Below, piece after piece: positions 1 through 7,844 of a DNA stretch of 64,000 bases. The stretch covers positions 17,773 through 81,772 of the forward strand of contig NZ_VIQM01000018.1 of NCBI RefSeq assembly GCF_008520265.1. Reading direction: 5' to 3'. Within the stretch, counting starts at the first letter, position 1; every line of letters begins with the position of its first letter. A program made the position numbers and the translations under genes. Origin of the DNA: Sphingobacterium cavernae. Its GTDB lineage: Bacteria; Bacteroidota; Bacteroidia; Sphingobacteriales; Sphingobacteriaceae. Below the pieces are notes generated by a model. The model worked only from the letters and a program-made list of their open reading frames with translations. It was not told the origin of the DNA and did no database searches.

Positions 1-229
1 AGATTCTTACTTCTGTTCCTTTATCTGTTTCAAAAGTAATTCCATCTTCAGCTTTAAAAGCTTTAGAAAGTGTAATGTCTGCTAATGCATTTTTGCGAAG
101 ATCAGCGAAGCCTACAGCAGATGGGTTTGCTAGTAATGATACAGATTCTGTTTCATTTTTACATGATGAGAATGTAATAGTTGCACAAGCTACAAGTGCA
201 AATAATTTTGAGTTTAATTTCGTTTTCAT
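1..229 (-). CDS. lipoprotein of unknown function, 3' end outside the window
   Basis: Reading leftwards from an ATG at 229 gives an open frame of 76 codons that runs off the left edge. The product starts MKTKLNSKLFALVACATITF followed by SSC, a basic-hydrophobic signal peptide with a lipobox whose cysteine is about residue 23. The visible mature part (NETESVSLLANPSAVGF and onward) shows no domain I recognise. It is probably a secreted lipoprotein. A plus-strand frame over the same bases lacks any signal and is a shadow. Confidence 0.7.
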   Translation of the reverse strand, partial: MKTKLNSKLFALVACATITFSSCKNETESVSLLANPSAVGFADLRKNALADITLSKAFKAEDGITFETDKGTEVRI

Positions 230-341
230 ACTATTGAATTTTAAATGTTTTACAATCAGTTTCAATAGTATATCAACAGGTTTATTTTTTTGTTACCGGG
301 GAAGAAGAGATTTTTTTAGAAAAAGTAGAAAAAATAAAAAT

Positions 342-368
342 GCTGCTTTGGTGTTGAAACAAAGCAGC
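342..368 (-). terminator. rho-independent terminator of ridA
   Basis: A perfect 9-bp stem GCTGCTTTG/CAAAGCAGC encloses a 9-base loop. On the minus strand it is followed by a T-rich tract (complement of aaaaataaaaa). It lies about 20 bases past the ridA stop codon. Confidence 0.75.
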
Positions 369-390
369 TTTTCAGAAAAGTATGTTTTGG

Positions 391-777
391 TTATGCTTTC
401 CAAGCAATTACAGAGATTTCTACATTTACGTTTTTCGGTAATGTCTTCACCGCTACACATTCACGTGCAGGTTGATTTGTTGTAAAGTATTGTGCATAAA
501 TTTCATTCACAGCCGCAAAATCACCCATATCGCTTAGGAAGATAGAAGCTTTTACCACATCTTCGAAAGCATAACCTGCTTCTGTTAGAATGGCTTGGAT
601 ATTTTTAAACACTTGGTGTGTTTCGTCCTGAATTCCTGTATTAATTAATTCCATCGTTTCTGGAATCAAAGGAATCTGTCCGGATACGAATAATGTTTTA
701 TCTGCTTTTATGGCTTGATTGTAAGGCCCAATAGCCGCAGGGGCTTTGTCTGTATTGATAATAACTTTTTGTGACAT
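391..777 (-). CDS. ridA: RidA family reactive enamine/imine deaminase
   Basis: The 128-residue product has the full length of the RidA (YjgF/YER057c/UK114) family. These small cytosolic trimers hydrolyse reactive 2-aminoacrylate and other enamine/imine intermediates made by PLP enzymes. Visible signatures are the N-terminal APAAIGPYNQAI segment, the SGQIPL turn, and near residues 103-125 the PARECVAVKTLPKNVNVEI block with the conserved arginine that binds the substrate carboxylate. The start is an ATG at 777, two bases after the stop of a small upstream membrane-protein gene, so the two are probably co-transcribed. A terminator follows at 342-368. Confidence 0.93.
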   Translation of the reverse strand: MSQKVIINTDKAPAAIGPYNQAIKADKTLFVSGQIPLIPETMELINTGIQDETHQVFKNIQAILTEAGYAFEDVVKASIFLSDMGDFAAVNEIYAQYFTTNQPARECVAVKTLPKNVNVEISVIAWKA

Positions 778-779
778 GA

Positions 780-896
780 TTATTTGTCTATAAATATTTT
801 ATAAATAATTCCGAGTAGAAATAGAATGATAGCAATCGCGTTGATAATATACATTACGCGTATGGAAGTTGGTTTAGTATTGTCCGCTTTTTTCAT
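780..896 (-). CDS. 38-residue single-pass membrane protein
   Basis: ATG at 896 opens a 38-codon frame: a short charged head (MKKADNTKPTSIRVMY), then one strongly hydrophobic stretch of about 16 residues (IINAIAIILFLLGIIY) and a basic tail KIFIDK. The stop is two bases before the ridA ATG, the spacing of a translationally linked operon. The fold predicts one transmembrane helix. I do not recognise the family; function unknown. The tight coupling and clean hydrophobic profile argue it is a real gene. Confidence 0.6.
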   Translation of the reverse strand: MKKADNTKPTSIRVMYIINAIAIILFLLGIIYKIFIDK

Positions 897-978
897 TTCT
901 AAAACTATGATTGGTCTAAGTTACAATCCAACAGGTGTAAATACAAATTCCAAAAGCTTTTAGTATTATTGCAACATT

Positions 979-2091
979 ATGAAAAGCAAAATTGCATTAA
1001 CCAATGGTATTATATATACAGGTAAAAATACTTTTATCAACAAAGCATTACTAATCGAGGACGAGAAAATATCAGCAGTAATAGAAGACCATGCTATTCC
1101 TGCCGATTATGAAAAAATTGATGTTGAAGGCAAAAATATCTGTCCTGGCTTGATTGACTTGCAAATATATGGTGCTGGAGATCAGTTGTATTCAGCAGAA
1201 TTAACAATCGAGTCTATACATCAAATTGAAAAGTTGCTTTTAAGACAAGGTTGTACCTCATTTTACCTGACCTTGGCTACCAATAGCATCGATCTTTTTA
1301 AAAAAGCTATTAAAGTTTATCAAACTGCTGAACCAAAAGTCTCTCTGGGGTTGCATCTGGAAGGTCCGTTTCTTAATCCAAGTAAACGAGGGGCGCATCC
1401 AGCAGAGTTGATTAAAGAAGCTACATTGCCAATTTTGGAAGATCTTTTAGCCAATAATAATGGAGCTGTTCAGATGATTACCGTTGCCCCTGAGTTGATG
1501 CAAGATGAATGCATGGCATACCTGCAAGCAGAAAATATATTGTTAAGTGCAGGACATAGTAACGCAACTTTCGAACAAGCAAAATTATCCTTTGATAAAG
1601 GAATAAAAACTGTTACACATCTTTGGAACGCCATGTCTCCACTTCATCACCGTAATGTCGGATTGCCAGGAGCGACTTATACACACTCGTCTGTTAGCGC
1701 TTCTATAATTGTCGATGGAATTCATGTGGATTATGAAGCGGTAAAGATTAGTAAAGAAATAATGAAAGAACGTCTTTTCTTGATTACCGACGCTGTAGCG
1801 ATATGTGAGAAAGATATTTATCACCATATTTTGAATGGAGATCACTATGTTTTGCCAGATGGTACGCTTTCTGGTTCGGCGCTTACTATGCTTAAAGCAG
1901 TTCAAAATTGTGTGCAAAAAGTCAATATTCCGTTAGATGAAGCATTAAGAATGGCTACGTTATATCCGGCTAATTTGATTGAACGTCAAGATTTAGGACG
2001 TTTGGATGAAGGATCAGTAGCAAATGTGCTAGTATTTGATGCAGATTTCAATGTAGATGCGGTTTATTTCGAAGGTAAGCTAGTAGAATAA
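979..2091 (+). CDS. nagA: N-acetylglucosamine-6-phosphate deacetylase
   Basis: The 370-residue amidohydrolase-fold protein converts GlcNAc-6-P to GlcN-6-P and acetate in the cytoplasm. Family signatures are seen in order: NICPGLIDLQIYG (N-terminal barrel entry), HLEGPF with the metal-binding Glu, SAGHSNA and THLWNAM with the two metal-binding His, VDGIHV, LITDA with the catalytic Asp, and SGSALTM. The length is normal (family about 370-390). It starts at an ATG with a TATTATTG box eight bases upstream, close to the Bacteroidota -7 consensus. It is divergent from the ridA unit and is followed by a GHL10 glycosidase. With murQ 28 kb away it would complete MurNAc-6-P to GlcN-6-P conversion. Confidence 0.95.
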   Translation: MKSKIALTNGIIYTGKNTFINKALLIEDEKISAVIEDHAIPADYEKIDVEGKNICPGLIDLQIYGAGDQLYSAELTIESIHQIEKLLLRQGCTSFYLTLATNSIDLFKKAIKVYQTAEPKVSLGLHLEGPFLNPSKRGAHPAELIKEATLPILEDLLANNNGAVQMITVAPELMQDECMAYLQAENILLSAGHSNATFEQAKLSFDKGIKTVTHLWNAMSPLHHRNVGLPGATYTHSSVSASIIVDGIHVDYEAVKISKEIMKERLFLITDAVAICEKDIYHHILNGDHYVLPDGTLSGSALTMLKAVQNCVQKVNIPLDEALRMATLYPANLIERQDLGRLDEGSVANVLVFDADFNVDAVYFEGKLVE

Positions 2092-2164
2092 TCTTTGAAC
2101 GTAAAAAAAATATTGCCAAACGTACTTTTAACATATACAATGTAAAAAATAAAAGTATATACAG

Positions 2165-2172
2165 TAGTTTTG
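2165..2172 (+). promoter_or_regulatory. Bacteroidota-type -7 box TAGTTTTG before the GHL10 gene
   Basis: TAGTTTTG fits the TAnnTTTG consensus of the Bacteroidota primary sigma factor. It ends seven bases before the ATG at 2179, so transcription would begin at or near the start codon. No clear -33 TTTG is seen at the expected distance. Confidence 0.4.
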
Positions 2173-2178
2173 TGTCCT

Positions 2179-3810
2179 ATGAGAATAAATGTATTACGTA
2201 CTATAGCATTTTTATGCCTTATTGTTGTTATTGCTGTGTCGTGCAAATCCCGAAAATCGAAAGAATTGAAAGCTGCAACACATTCATCGGGAGTTGAAGT
2301 TGTAAAAGAAAAAAATCCAGTATTACCGCAAACTACTGCAACTTCAGTGGCTTCAGAACCAAGGAAAAAAGCAGAAGAACCTAAAAAAGAAGAAAAAATT
2401 AAAGTGCAATTACCTGAGGTTCCGCGCGAATTTCGTGCTGCATGGATTGCAACTGTTGCAAACATAAATTGGCCTTCAAAGCGTAATTTGACAACTGCTC
2501 AGCAAAAAGAAGAAGCTATTCATCTTTTGGATATATTAAAAAATAACAACTTCAATGCTGTTATTTTTCAAGTTCGTCCGTCATCGGATGCCTTATACGA
2601 TAGTAAATTTGAACCTTGGTCTTACTTCTTGACGGGCGAAATTGGTAAGCGTCCCGAACCATATTATGATCCATTAGAATTTTGGGTGGAAGAAGCACAC
2701 AAACGTGGCCTGGAATTGCATGTCTGGTTGAATCCATACCGTGCTCACCATACTAATGGTGGTCAAGTGACGTCTAAATCTATGGTGAATACGGCATCGG
2801 ATTACATTGTTCGTTTAAAGAATGGTATGTATTGGTTTGATCCAGCGGACAAACGTACGCAAGATCATGCATCTCGTGTGGTGAATGATATCGTGACACG
2901 TTATGATATAGACGGCGTACATTTTGATGATTATTTCTACCCGTATGCAAGTTATAATGGTGGCGCAGATTTCCCAGATTCTAAAACTTGGAATGTTTAC
3001 AAAGCTAATGGTGGCGAGTTGTCACGAGGAGATTGGAGAAGATCGCATGTGAATAACTTCATCGAACGTATTTATAAAGAAATTAAAGCCGAAAAACCAT
3101 TTGTAAAATTTGGTTTAAGTCCATTCGGTATTTGGAAACCAGGTTATCCTGCTGGAGTAACAGGTTCTTCGCAATACGATGAATTGTATGCTGATGCAAA
3201 ATTATGGTTAAACAAAGGGTGGATAGATTATTTTACACCACAATTGTATTGGCCAATCGAGCCTGCGAGACAAAGTTTTACAGCTTTATTGAAATGGTGG
3301 GAATCTGAAAATACTTTCCAAAGACATTTGTGGCCAGGTTTAAATACAGTAGAAGTTAAAGCTGCACACAAACCGACAGAAATCGTCAACCAAATCAACG
3401 CAACTCGTTCAATAGTTCCTAAAAGTCCTGGTGTAGTACATTGGAGCATCGCTGGATTGACAAAAAATGCAGAAATGTTGCCTACACTTAATAATGGACC
3501 TTATAAACAGAAATCCTTAGTACCAAAGTCTCCTTGGTTAAAAGCTAATCCTTTATTAGCTCCTACATTGTTAGTTACTCCTGAAAAAGGAAAAGTATTT
3601 GCGAAGTGGCTACACCAACAACCAGAACAGGTGAGACATTTTATTGTATTTGCAAAATACGGTAGTGAGTGGGAATGGGATATTGTAGATAGCAATATTT
3701 CTGCTAAGGAATTTGCAAGTAATAAAAGCGGCGAAAAGCTATCCGCAATTGCAGTTAAAGCTGTCGATCGATTAGGTAATGAAAGTGAATATGAAGTAAA
3801 GGTATTCTAA
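2179..3810 (+). CDS. GHL10 (DUF187) family glycoside hydrolase lipoprotein, copy 1
   Basis: Start set at the ATG at 2179; an in-frame TTG at 2170 would put three extra residues ahead of a normal signal peptide. The 543-residue product begins MRINVLRTIAFLCLIVVIAV followed by SC, a type II signal with lipobox. A Lys/Glu/Pro-rich linker runs to about residue 80. The barrel domain then carries REFRAAWIATVANINWPS, VIFQVRPSSDALY, HVWLNPYRAHH and DIDGVHFDDYFYPY, typical of GHL10. A Fn3-like tail is likely at the C terminus. E. coli DigH (YddW), a member of this family, is an envelope lipoprotein acting on peptide-free peptidoglycan glycan, so the same role is inferred here. A paralogue lies at 24532. 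Confidence 0.85.
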   Translation: MRINVLRTIAFLCLIVVIAVSCKSRKSKELKAATHSSGVEVVKEKNPVLPQTTATSVASEPRKKAEEPKKEEKIKVQLPEVPREFRAAWIATVANINWPSKRNLTTAQQKEEAIHLLDILKNNNFNAVIFQVRPSSDALYDSKFEPWSYFLTGEIGKRPEPYYDPLEFWVEEAHKRGLELHVWLNPYRAHHTNGGQVTSKSMVNTASDYIVRLKNGMYWFDPADKRTQDHASRVVNDIVTRYDIDGVHFDDYFYPYASYNGGADFPDSKTWNVYKANGGELSRGDWRRSHVNNFIERIYKEIKAEKPFVKFGLSPFGIWKPGYPAGVTGSSQYDELYADAKLWLNKGWIDYFTPQLYWPIEPARQSFTALLKWWESENTFQRHLWPGLNTVEVKAAHKPTEIVNQINATRSIVPKSPGVVHWSIAGLTKNAEMLPTLNNGPYKQKSLVPKSPWLKANPLLAPTLLVTPEKGKVFAKWLHQQPEQVRHFIVFAKYGSEWEWDIVDSNISAKEFASNKSGEKLSAIAVKAVDRLGNESEYEVKVF

Positions 3811-3826
3811 AATAGTAGAAATTTAA

Positions 3827-3858
3827 CAAAAGGTCAGAATGAAAATTCTGACCTTTTG
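3827..3858 (+). terminator. strong rho-independent terminator after the GHL10 gene
   Basis: A perfect 14-bp stem CAAAAGGTCAGAAT/ATTCTGACCTTTTG with a GAAA loop, followed by TTGTT. It lies 16 bases past the stop codon. Its 3' flank is the junction with the group II intron remnant. Confidence 0.85.
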
Positions 3859-3863
3859 TTGTT

Positions 3864-4286
3864 GTACGCCTGGCATGTGCGATAACTCTAGGGTGTAAGT
3901 CCCGAACACGCCATTACAGATGGTGTTAGCCGAAGGCAAGGGTGTCCATCGTGAGGTGGAATCCTAAGGAAGCATTAGGTAAACTATCGGTTAGACGGAC
4001 AGAAACTACACAAAAGAACTAGGTACAACGTAAACTAATTTCCTATACGGTAAATAAGAATCCATACATGACAATACCTGATGACATATAGAATGAACAA
4101 ATTTGATAAGGCTTATGAACCTATCTATAAAAGAATAGTGGGGAAGCCGAAGGCTATGGGGAAGGTAGCCATTTTATTGGGATAATTAAAAAGTAAAAGA
4201 TAATGGATGGACAAACACAAGGAAAAATTATTGACATACAGCCAAAATGGGATGCTAAAAACAGTCCTTTGCATCGATTATCTTAA
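3864..4286 (+). mobile_element. class C (IIC) group II intron remnant
   Basis: From GTACGCCTGGCATG at 3864 the sequence follows the 5' half of class C introns as I recall them from the Oceanobacillus iheyensis intron: TAGGGTG..AAGTCCCGAAC near 3889, then GTTAGCC, GGCAAGGGTGTCC, GGTGGAATC and AAGGAAGC between about 3924 and 3977. A start codon for the intron protein lies at 4203, but that frame ends after 27 codons and no reverse transcriptase domain follows. Its position right behind a terminator hairpin is the known target preference of class C introns. A degenerate hairpin (AAGCGT..ACGCT, about 4346-4375) and the string GATACTCG near 4295 could be 3' leftovers, but neither is convincing. 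The element must be immobile by itself. Confidence 0.8.
4203..4286 (+). pseudogene. N-terminal fragment of the intron-encoded reverse transcriptase/maturase
   Basis: ATG at 4203 opens a 27-codon frame, MDGQTQGKIIDIQPKWDAKN followed by SPLHRLS and a stop. Its place downstream of intron domains and its style fit the extreme N terminus of a group II intron protein. None of the reverse transcriptase blocks remain, so an internal or 3' deletion removed the rest. The assignment rests on context more than on residues. Confidence 0.5.
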
Positions 4287-4735
4287 CCCTCTGTGATACT
4301 CGTTTTTATGTGCAGAATATAAGCGAGTTTGAGTTAAAATTTAATTAAGCGTCGAATACCAATCGGTAGGTACGCTGCTTTGGAAATTTGTACGGATTTT
4401 TTTTCGTTCTCCTATCCGAATTATATCCATGTGAAAAACTTATTTGTTACATAATATTTCGTGGGAAATTGATGTTTATGCGTTTTTGTTCTGATTTTTT
4501 TAAAAAAATTATTAAATCTGCATTTTTTTAATTAGACTTGTTGTAATAAATATTGTATAAAATTTATCTACCCAATATTATAACCTATAGGAACAATATA
4601 TAAAACCACATTTCAGTACTCGTTATACTAATTTAAATGATTTAATCGAATGCCTTTTTATGCGGTATTATTGTTTCTGATTTTTTTGTTTATAAAATAG
4701 GATACTAATCAATTCACTATAATAAACTATCAAAC
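4287..4735 (+). promoter_or_regulatory. 449-base leader of the first SusC operon
   Basis: This AT-rich stretch has no supportable gene. It holds ATGCGTTTTTGTT at 4478-4490, a motif repeated ahead of other genes of the same locus, several T-rich runs, and the 3' boundary of the intron remnant. No consensus TAnnTTTG box with a good -33 partner stands out. The last bases, AACTATCAAAC, are shared with the leader of the SusC gene at 11040. Confidence 0.45.
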
Positions 4736-7700
4736 ATGAAAAGAAGATTACTTCTCACATTTTTCGGGGTAGCAGTATATGCATCCTGTTTGATGGCTCA
4801 ACAAAAATCAATTTCTGGTAAAGTTACTTCTTCGACGGGAGATGCGATGAGTAACGTTACAGTTGTGGTTCAAGGAACCAATCGTTCTGTAGCAACCAAT
4901 GCAGATGGATCTTTTACTATTCAAGCTGCGCCAGGGGAAAAATTGTTGTTCAGAGCCGTTGGCAGTAAAGAAACACTACAGACTGTAGGTAATGGAACAG
5001 TGTACAATGTGATTTTACAAAGTACAGAGGCCGCACTTGATGAAGTCTTAGTTACTGCGGAATTCGGAATGAAGCGCGTGGCAAGAGCCGTCGGTTCTTC
5101 CGTGCAACATATTGACGGAGAGACAATAAGTGAGTCTGGAAGGGAGAATTTTGTTTCTGCATTAGCTGGTCGTGTGCCAGGTCTAAATGTGACGTCTACC
5201 GGGGGGGCACCAGGGTCATCGACTACTGTTGTGTTAAGAAATATCACGTCTATTTCGGGTAATAACCAACCATTATACGTTGTAGATGGGGTTCCTATGA
5301 ACAACTCATCGTTTGATCCAATAGGCATGGCGGGAGCTGGGGGTAGTACTTATTCTGTTAGAAACTTAGATTATTCCTCGAGAGGTAATGATTTTAATCC
5401 GGAGGATATCGAATCGATTACGGTATTGAAAGGAGCGGCAGCTGCAGCTTTATATGGTTCTGATGCCTCCAATGGAGCGATCATTATAACCACTAAAAAA
5501 GGTAAAGCAGGAAAAGGTACTATTACGTATGGTAATTACTTTAAGTGGGATGAGGCTTACGGATATCCAGATATGCAAACAAAATATGCGAATGGTAACT
5601 ATGGTACAACAAATTACTACTATACATCGCGATTTGGAGGGTTATATCCAGATGGTATGAAATTATACGATAATATCGCATCAATATTACAAACAGGCGC
5701 GCAACAAAGACATAATATTTCTGTTGATGCAGGATCGGAAAAGGCAACTATACGTGGAGCATTCTCCCAATTGAATCAAAAAGGGGTGCTAAAATCAACA
5801 GCATATGATCGCACAAATCTTAGTTTGTCAGGTCAGGCTACTGTTACTCCTTACTTGAAGTTTGATGGTTCTATGCAATATACGAAAACAGATAATGATA
5901 AAGTATTAAGAGGAACGGATGGTCCTTTGTATCGTGCAATGTTATGGCCTATAGTCGACGACATGAGTATTTATTATGCGCCAGATGGTAGTCATATGAA
6001 AAAGCCTGATTACTATGTTGATGAAGACTTATTAAACCCATTGTTTGCAATGAATAAAAACAAGTTCTATGATAAGTCAGATCGTTTTTTAAGTAACGTA
6101 TCCATGAACTTTACTCCTATAGAAAATGCTTTCTTGAGAGCGCAGGTAGGATGGGATGTAGGTATGCAGACTTTTGAAACATCTACACATCCATATTATG
6201 CGAATAAGAATGCAGGTGAGGGACAATTTAACCTTGTACAATCCAATTTCTCTGATCCTACAATTAATATTTTAGCGGGATATAATGATAAATTCTTACA
6301 AGATAAATTATCGTTCTCTGGACAAGTTGGTTATCACCAATTGGAAAATAGGGTAACACGATCTGCTACATACGGCACGAAATTCTTGGTTCCTGATTTT
6401 CAGTCTATTAATAATACAGATCCGTTATCACAGACAAGTTCACAACGTAATACAAGACGAAGAATCCAAGCATTATCAGCTCAGTTTGAGTTTGGTTACA
6501 ATAATTTAGCTTTTATTACTTTACGTGGGCGTAATGATTGGTCTTCTACTTTGCCAGTCGCTAATAATCGATATTTTTATCCTGCTATTGAAGGATCATT
6601 CATCGTGTCAGATTTGAAATTTTTAAAAGATATTTCTTCTATCAACCAAATAAAGATACGTGGATCTCTTGCGCAGGTAGGTAAGGATGCAGGACCTTTA
6701 GAAATTGACCCTCAATTAGAATATAGTGATCAATCGGGTGGTGGATTTAAGTATGGTTTTACAGGGCCAAATCCAAAATTGCGACCAGAGATGACCACAG
6801 CTAAGGAAGCTGGTGTGGACTTTAGATTATTCAATAATAGATTAAATGGTAGTTTTACATACTTCACGACGCGCAATGCAGATCAGATAGTTAAAGGATT
6901 TCGTTTAAGCTATGCAACAGGATTCGTGTTGAACAATATGAATGTGGGTACATTCAAAACTTGGGGTTGGGAGGCACACTTAGATGGTGATATTATTAAG
7001 CAAGCTCAAGGGCTTACTTGGAATGTCGGTATTAATGCTTCTCAAGGTGATTCGGAAGTACTCTACTTACCAGAAAACGTGACGGAATATTATAATGCAT
7101 ATACTTGGAATTCAGGTAATATTCGTAATGGTATTATGGTTGGGAATCCAATCACAACACTTACAGGTTTAGCCTACGATAGAAATGAGCAGGGAGATGT
7201 TTTGATAAGTCCTAGTACAGGTTTGCCAATTACAAAGGCGACTTGGTCTGTAATTGGTAATCGTGAGCCTAAATTGAGATTTGGAGTGACCACGGCATTG
7301 AGCTATAAAGATTTTCGTCTATCTGGGTTATTTGCGGGTAGATTGGGAGCAACGGTAGTAAATGGTACTAAGCGTACAATGATGACGAATGGTACTAGTT
7401 GGGAATCAGTAAGCTTAAGAGAAAGTGGACCTGTTGTATTTAAAGGTGTATTACGTGACGGAAATGAGAATACAGATAATCCAACATTTAACACAATAGC
7501 TGTAGATTATAGAGCATATGGTGCGACTACTTTTGGTGGTGGCGATGAAGATTGGTTAGAGAAAGATGTTAATTACTTACGACTACAAGAGTTGAGATTA
7601 TCGTATAGATTACCAAAATCTCTATTGGCAAAGGGCAAAGTGTTCTCTGCTATGGATATCTATGCAGTAGGAAATGATTTGCTGACTTGGACGAACTATT

Positions 7701-7828
7701 CTGGGATTGATGCAGTAGGTAATACGGTTTCAGCTGCAGCTGGAGGAACTGGAGGAGAGGGGTATGATGTCTGGTCAATTCCTAATCCACGTGGTTTTTC
7801 TGTTGGATTTAGTTTAACATTAAATTAA
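4736..7828 (+). CDS. SusC/RagA-like TonB-dependent outer-membrane transporter 1
   Basis: The 1030-residue product has signal peptide MKRRLLLTFFGVAVYASCLM ending in AQ, then a CarboxypepD-reg-like beta domain (SISGKVTSS to about residue 95), a junction LDEVLVTAEFGMKR, a plug domain (LYVVDGVPMNN, EDIESITVLKGAAAAALYGS, GAIIITTKKG) and a 22-strand-type barrel ending GFSVGFSLTLN. No N-terminal STN signalling domain is present, so it is not an anti-sigma-coupled receptor. SusC proteins energise import of oligomers captured by the SusD partner, here 16 bases downstream. Its first 72 coding bases are almost identical to those of the SusC gene at 11040. Substrate is inferred from context to be peptidoglycan glycan. 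Confidence 0.93.
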   Translation: MKRRLLLTFFGVAVYASCLMAQQKSISGKVTSSTGDAMSNVTVVVQGTNRSVATNADGSFTIQAAPGEKLLFRAVGSKETLQTVGNGTVYNVILQSTEAALDEVLVTAEFGMKRVARAVGSSVQHIDGETISESGRENFVSALAGRVPGLNVTSTGGAPGSSTTVVLRNITSISGNNQPLYVVDGVPMNNSSFDPIGMAGAGGSTYSVRNLDYSSRGNDFNPEDIESITVLKGAAAAALYGSDASNGAIIITTKKGKAGKGTITYGNYFKWDEAYGYPDMQTKYANGNYGTTNYYYTSRFGGLYPDGMKLYDNIASILQTGAQQRHNISVDAGSEKATIRGAFSQLNQKGVLKSTAYDRTNLSLSGQATVTPYLKFDGSMQYTKTDNDKVLRGTDGPLYRAMLWPIVDDMSIYYAPDGSHMKKPDYYVDEDLLNPLFAMNKNKFYDKSDRFLSNVSMNFTPIENAFLRAQVGWDVGMQTFETSTHPYYANKNAGEGQFNLVQSNFSDPTINILAGYNDKFLQDKLSFSGQVGYHQLENRVTRSATYGTKFLVPDFQSINNTDPLSQTSSQRNTRRRIQALSAQFEFGYNNLAFITLRGRNDWSSTLPVANNRYFYPAIEGSFIVSDLKFLKDISSINQIKIRGSLAQVGKDAGPLEIDPQLEYSDQSGGGFKYGFTGPNPKLRPEMTTAKEAGVDFRLFNNRLNGSFTYFTTRNADQIVKGFRLSYATGFVLNNMNVGTFKTWGWEAHLDGDIIKQAQGLTWNVGINASQGDSEVLYLPENVTEYYNAYTWNSGNIRNGIMVGNPITTLTGLAYDRNEQGDVLISPSTGLPITKATWSVIGNREPKLRFGVTTALSYKDFRLSGLFAGRLGATVVNGTKRTMMTNGTSWESVSLRESGPVVFKGVLRDGNENTDNPTFNTIAVDYRAYGATTFGGGDEDWLEKDVNYLRLQELRLSYRLPKSLLAKGKVFSAMDIYAVGNDLLTWTNYSGIDAVGNTVSAAAGGTGGEGYDVWSIPNPRGFSVGFSLTLN

Positions 7829-7844
7829 CCGGTTAGATTTAGAA

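Noticed and set aside
75..485. A plus-strand open frame of 136 codons at the left edge
   Set aside because: It runs opposite to the lipoprotein and ridA genes, crosses the ridA terminator and has no domain or signal; it is a shadow frame.
4346..4375. Hairpin AAGCGT..ACGCT with inner TACC/GGTA as a possible group II intron domain V
   Set aside because: The internal loop is asymmetric and the catalytic triad position is not convincing; left as a remark, not called.
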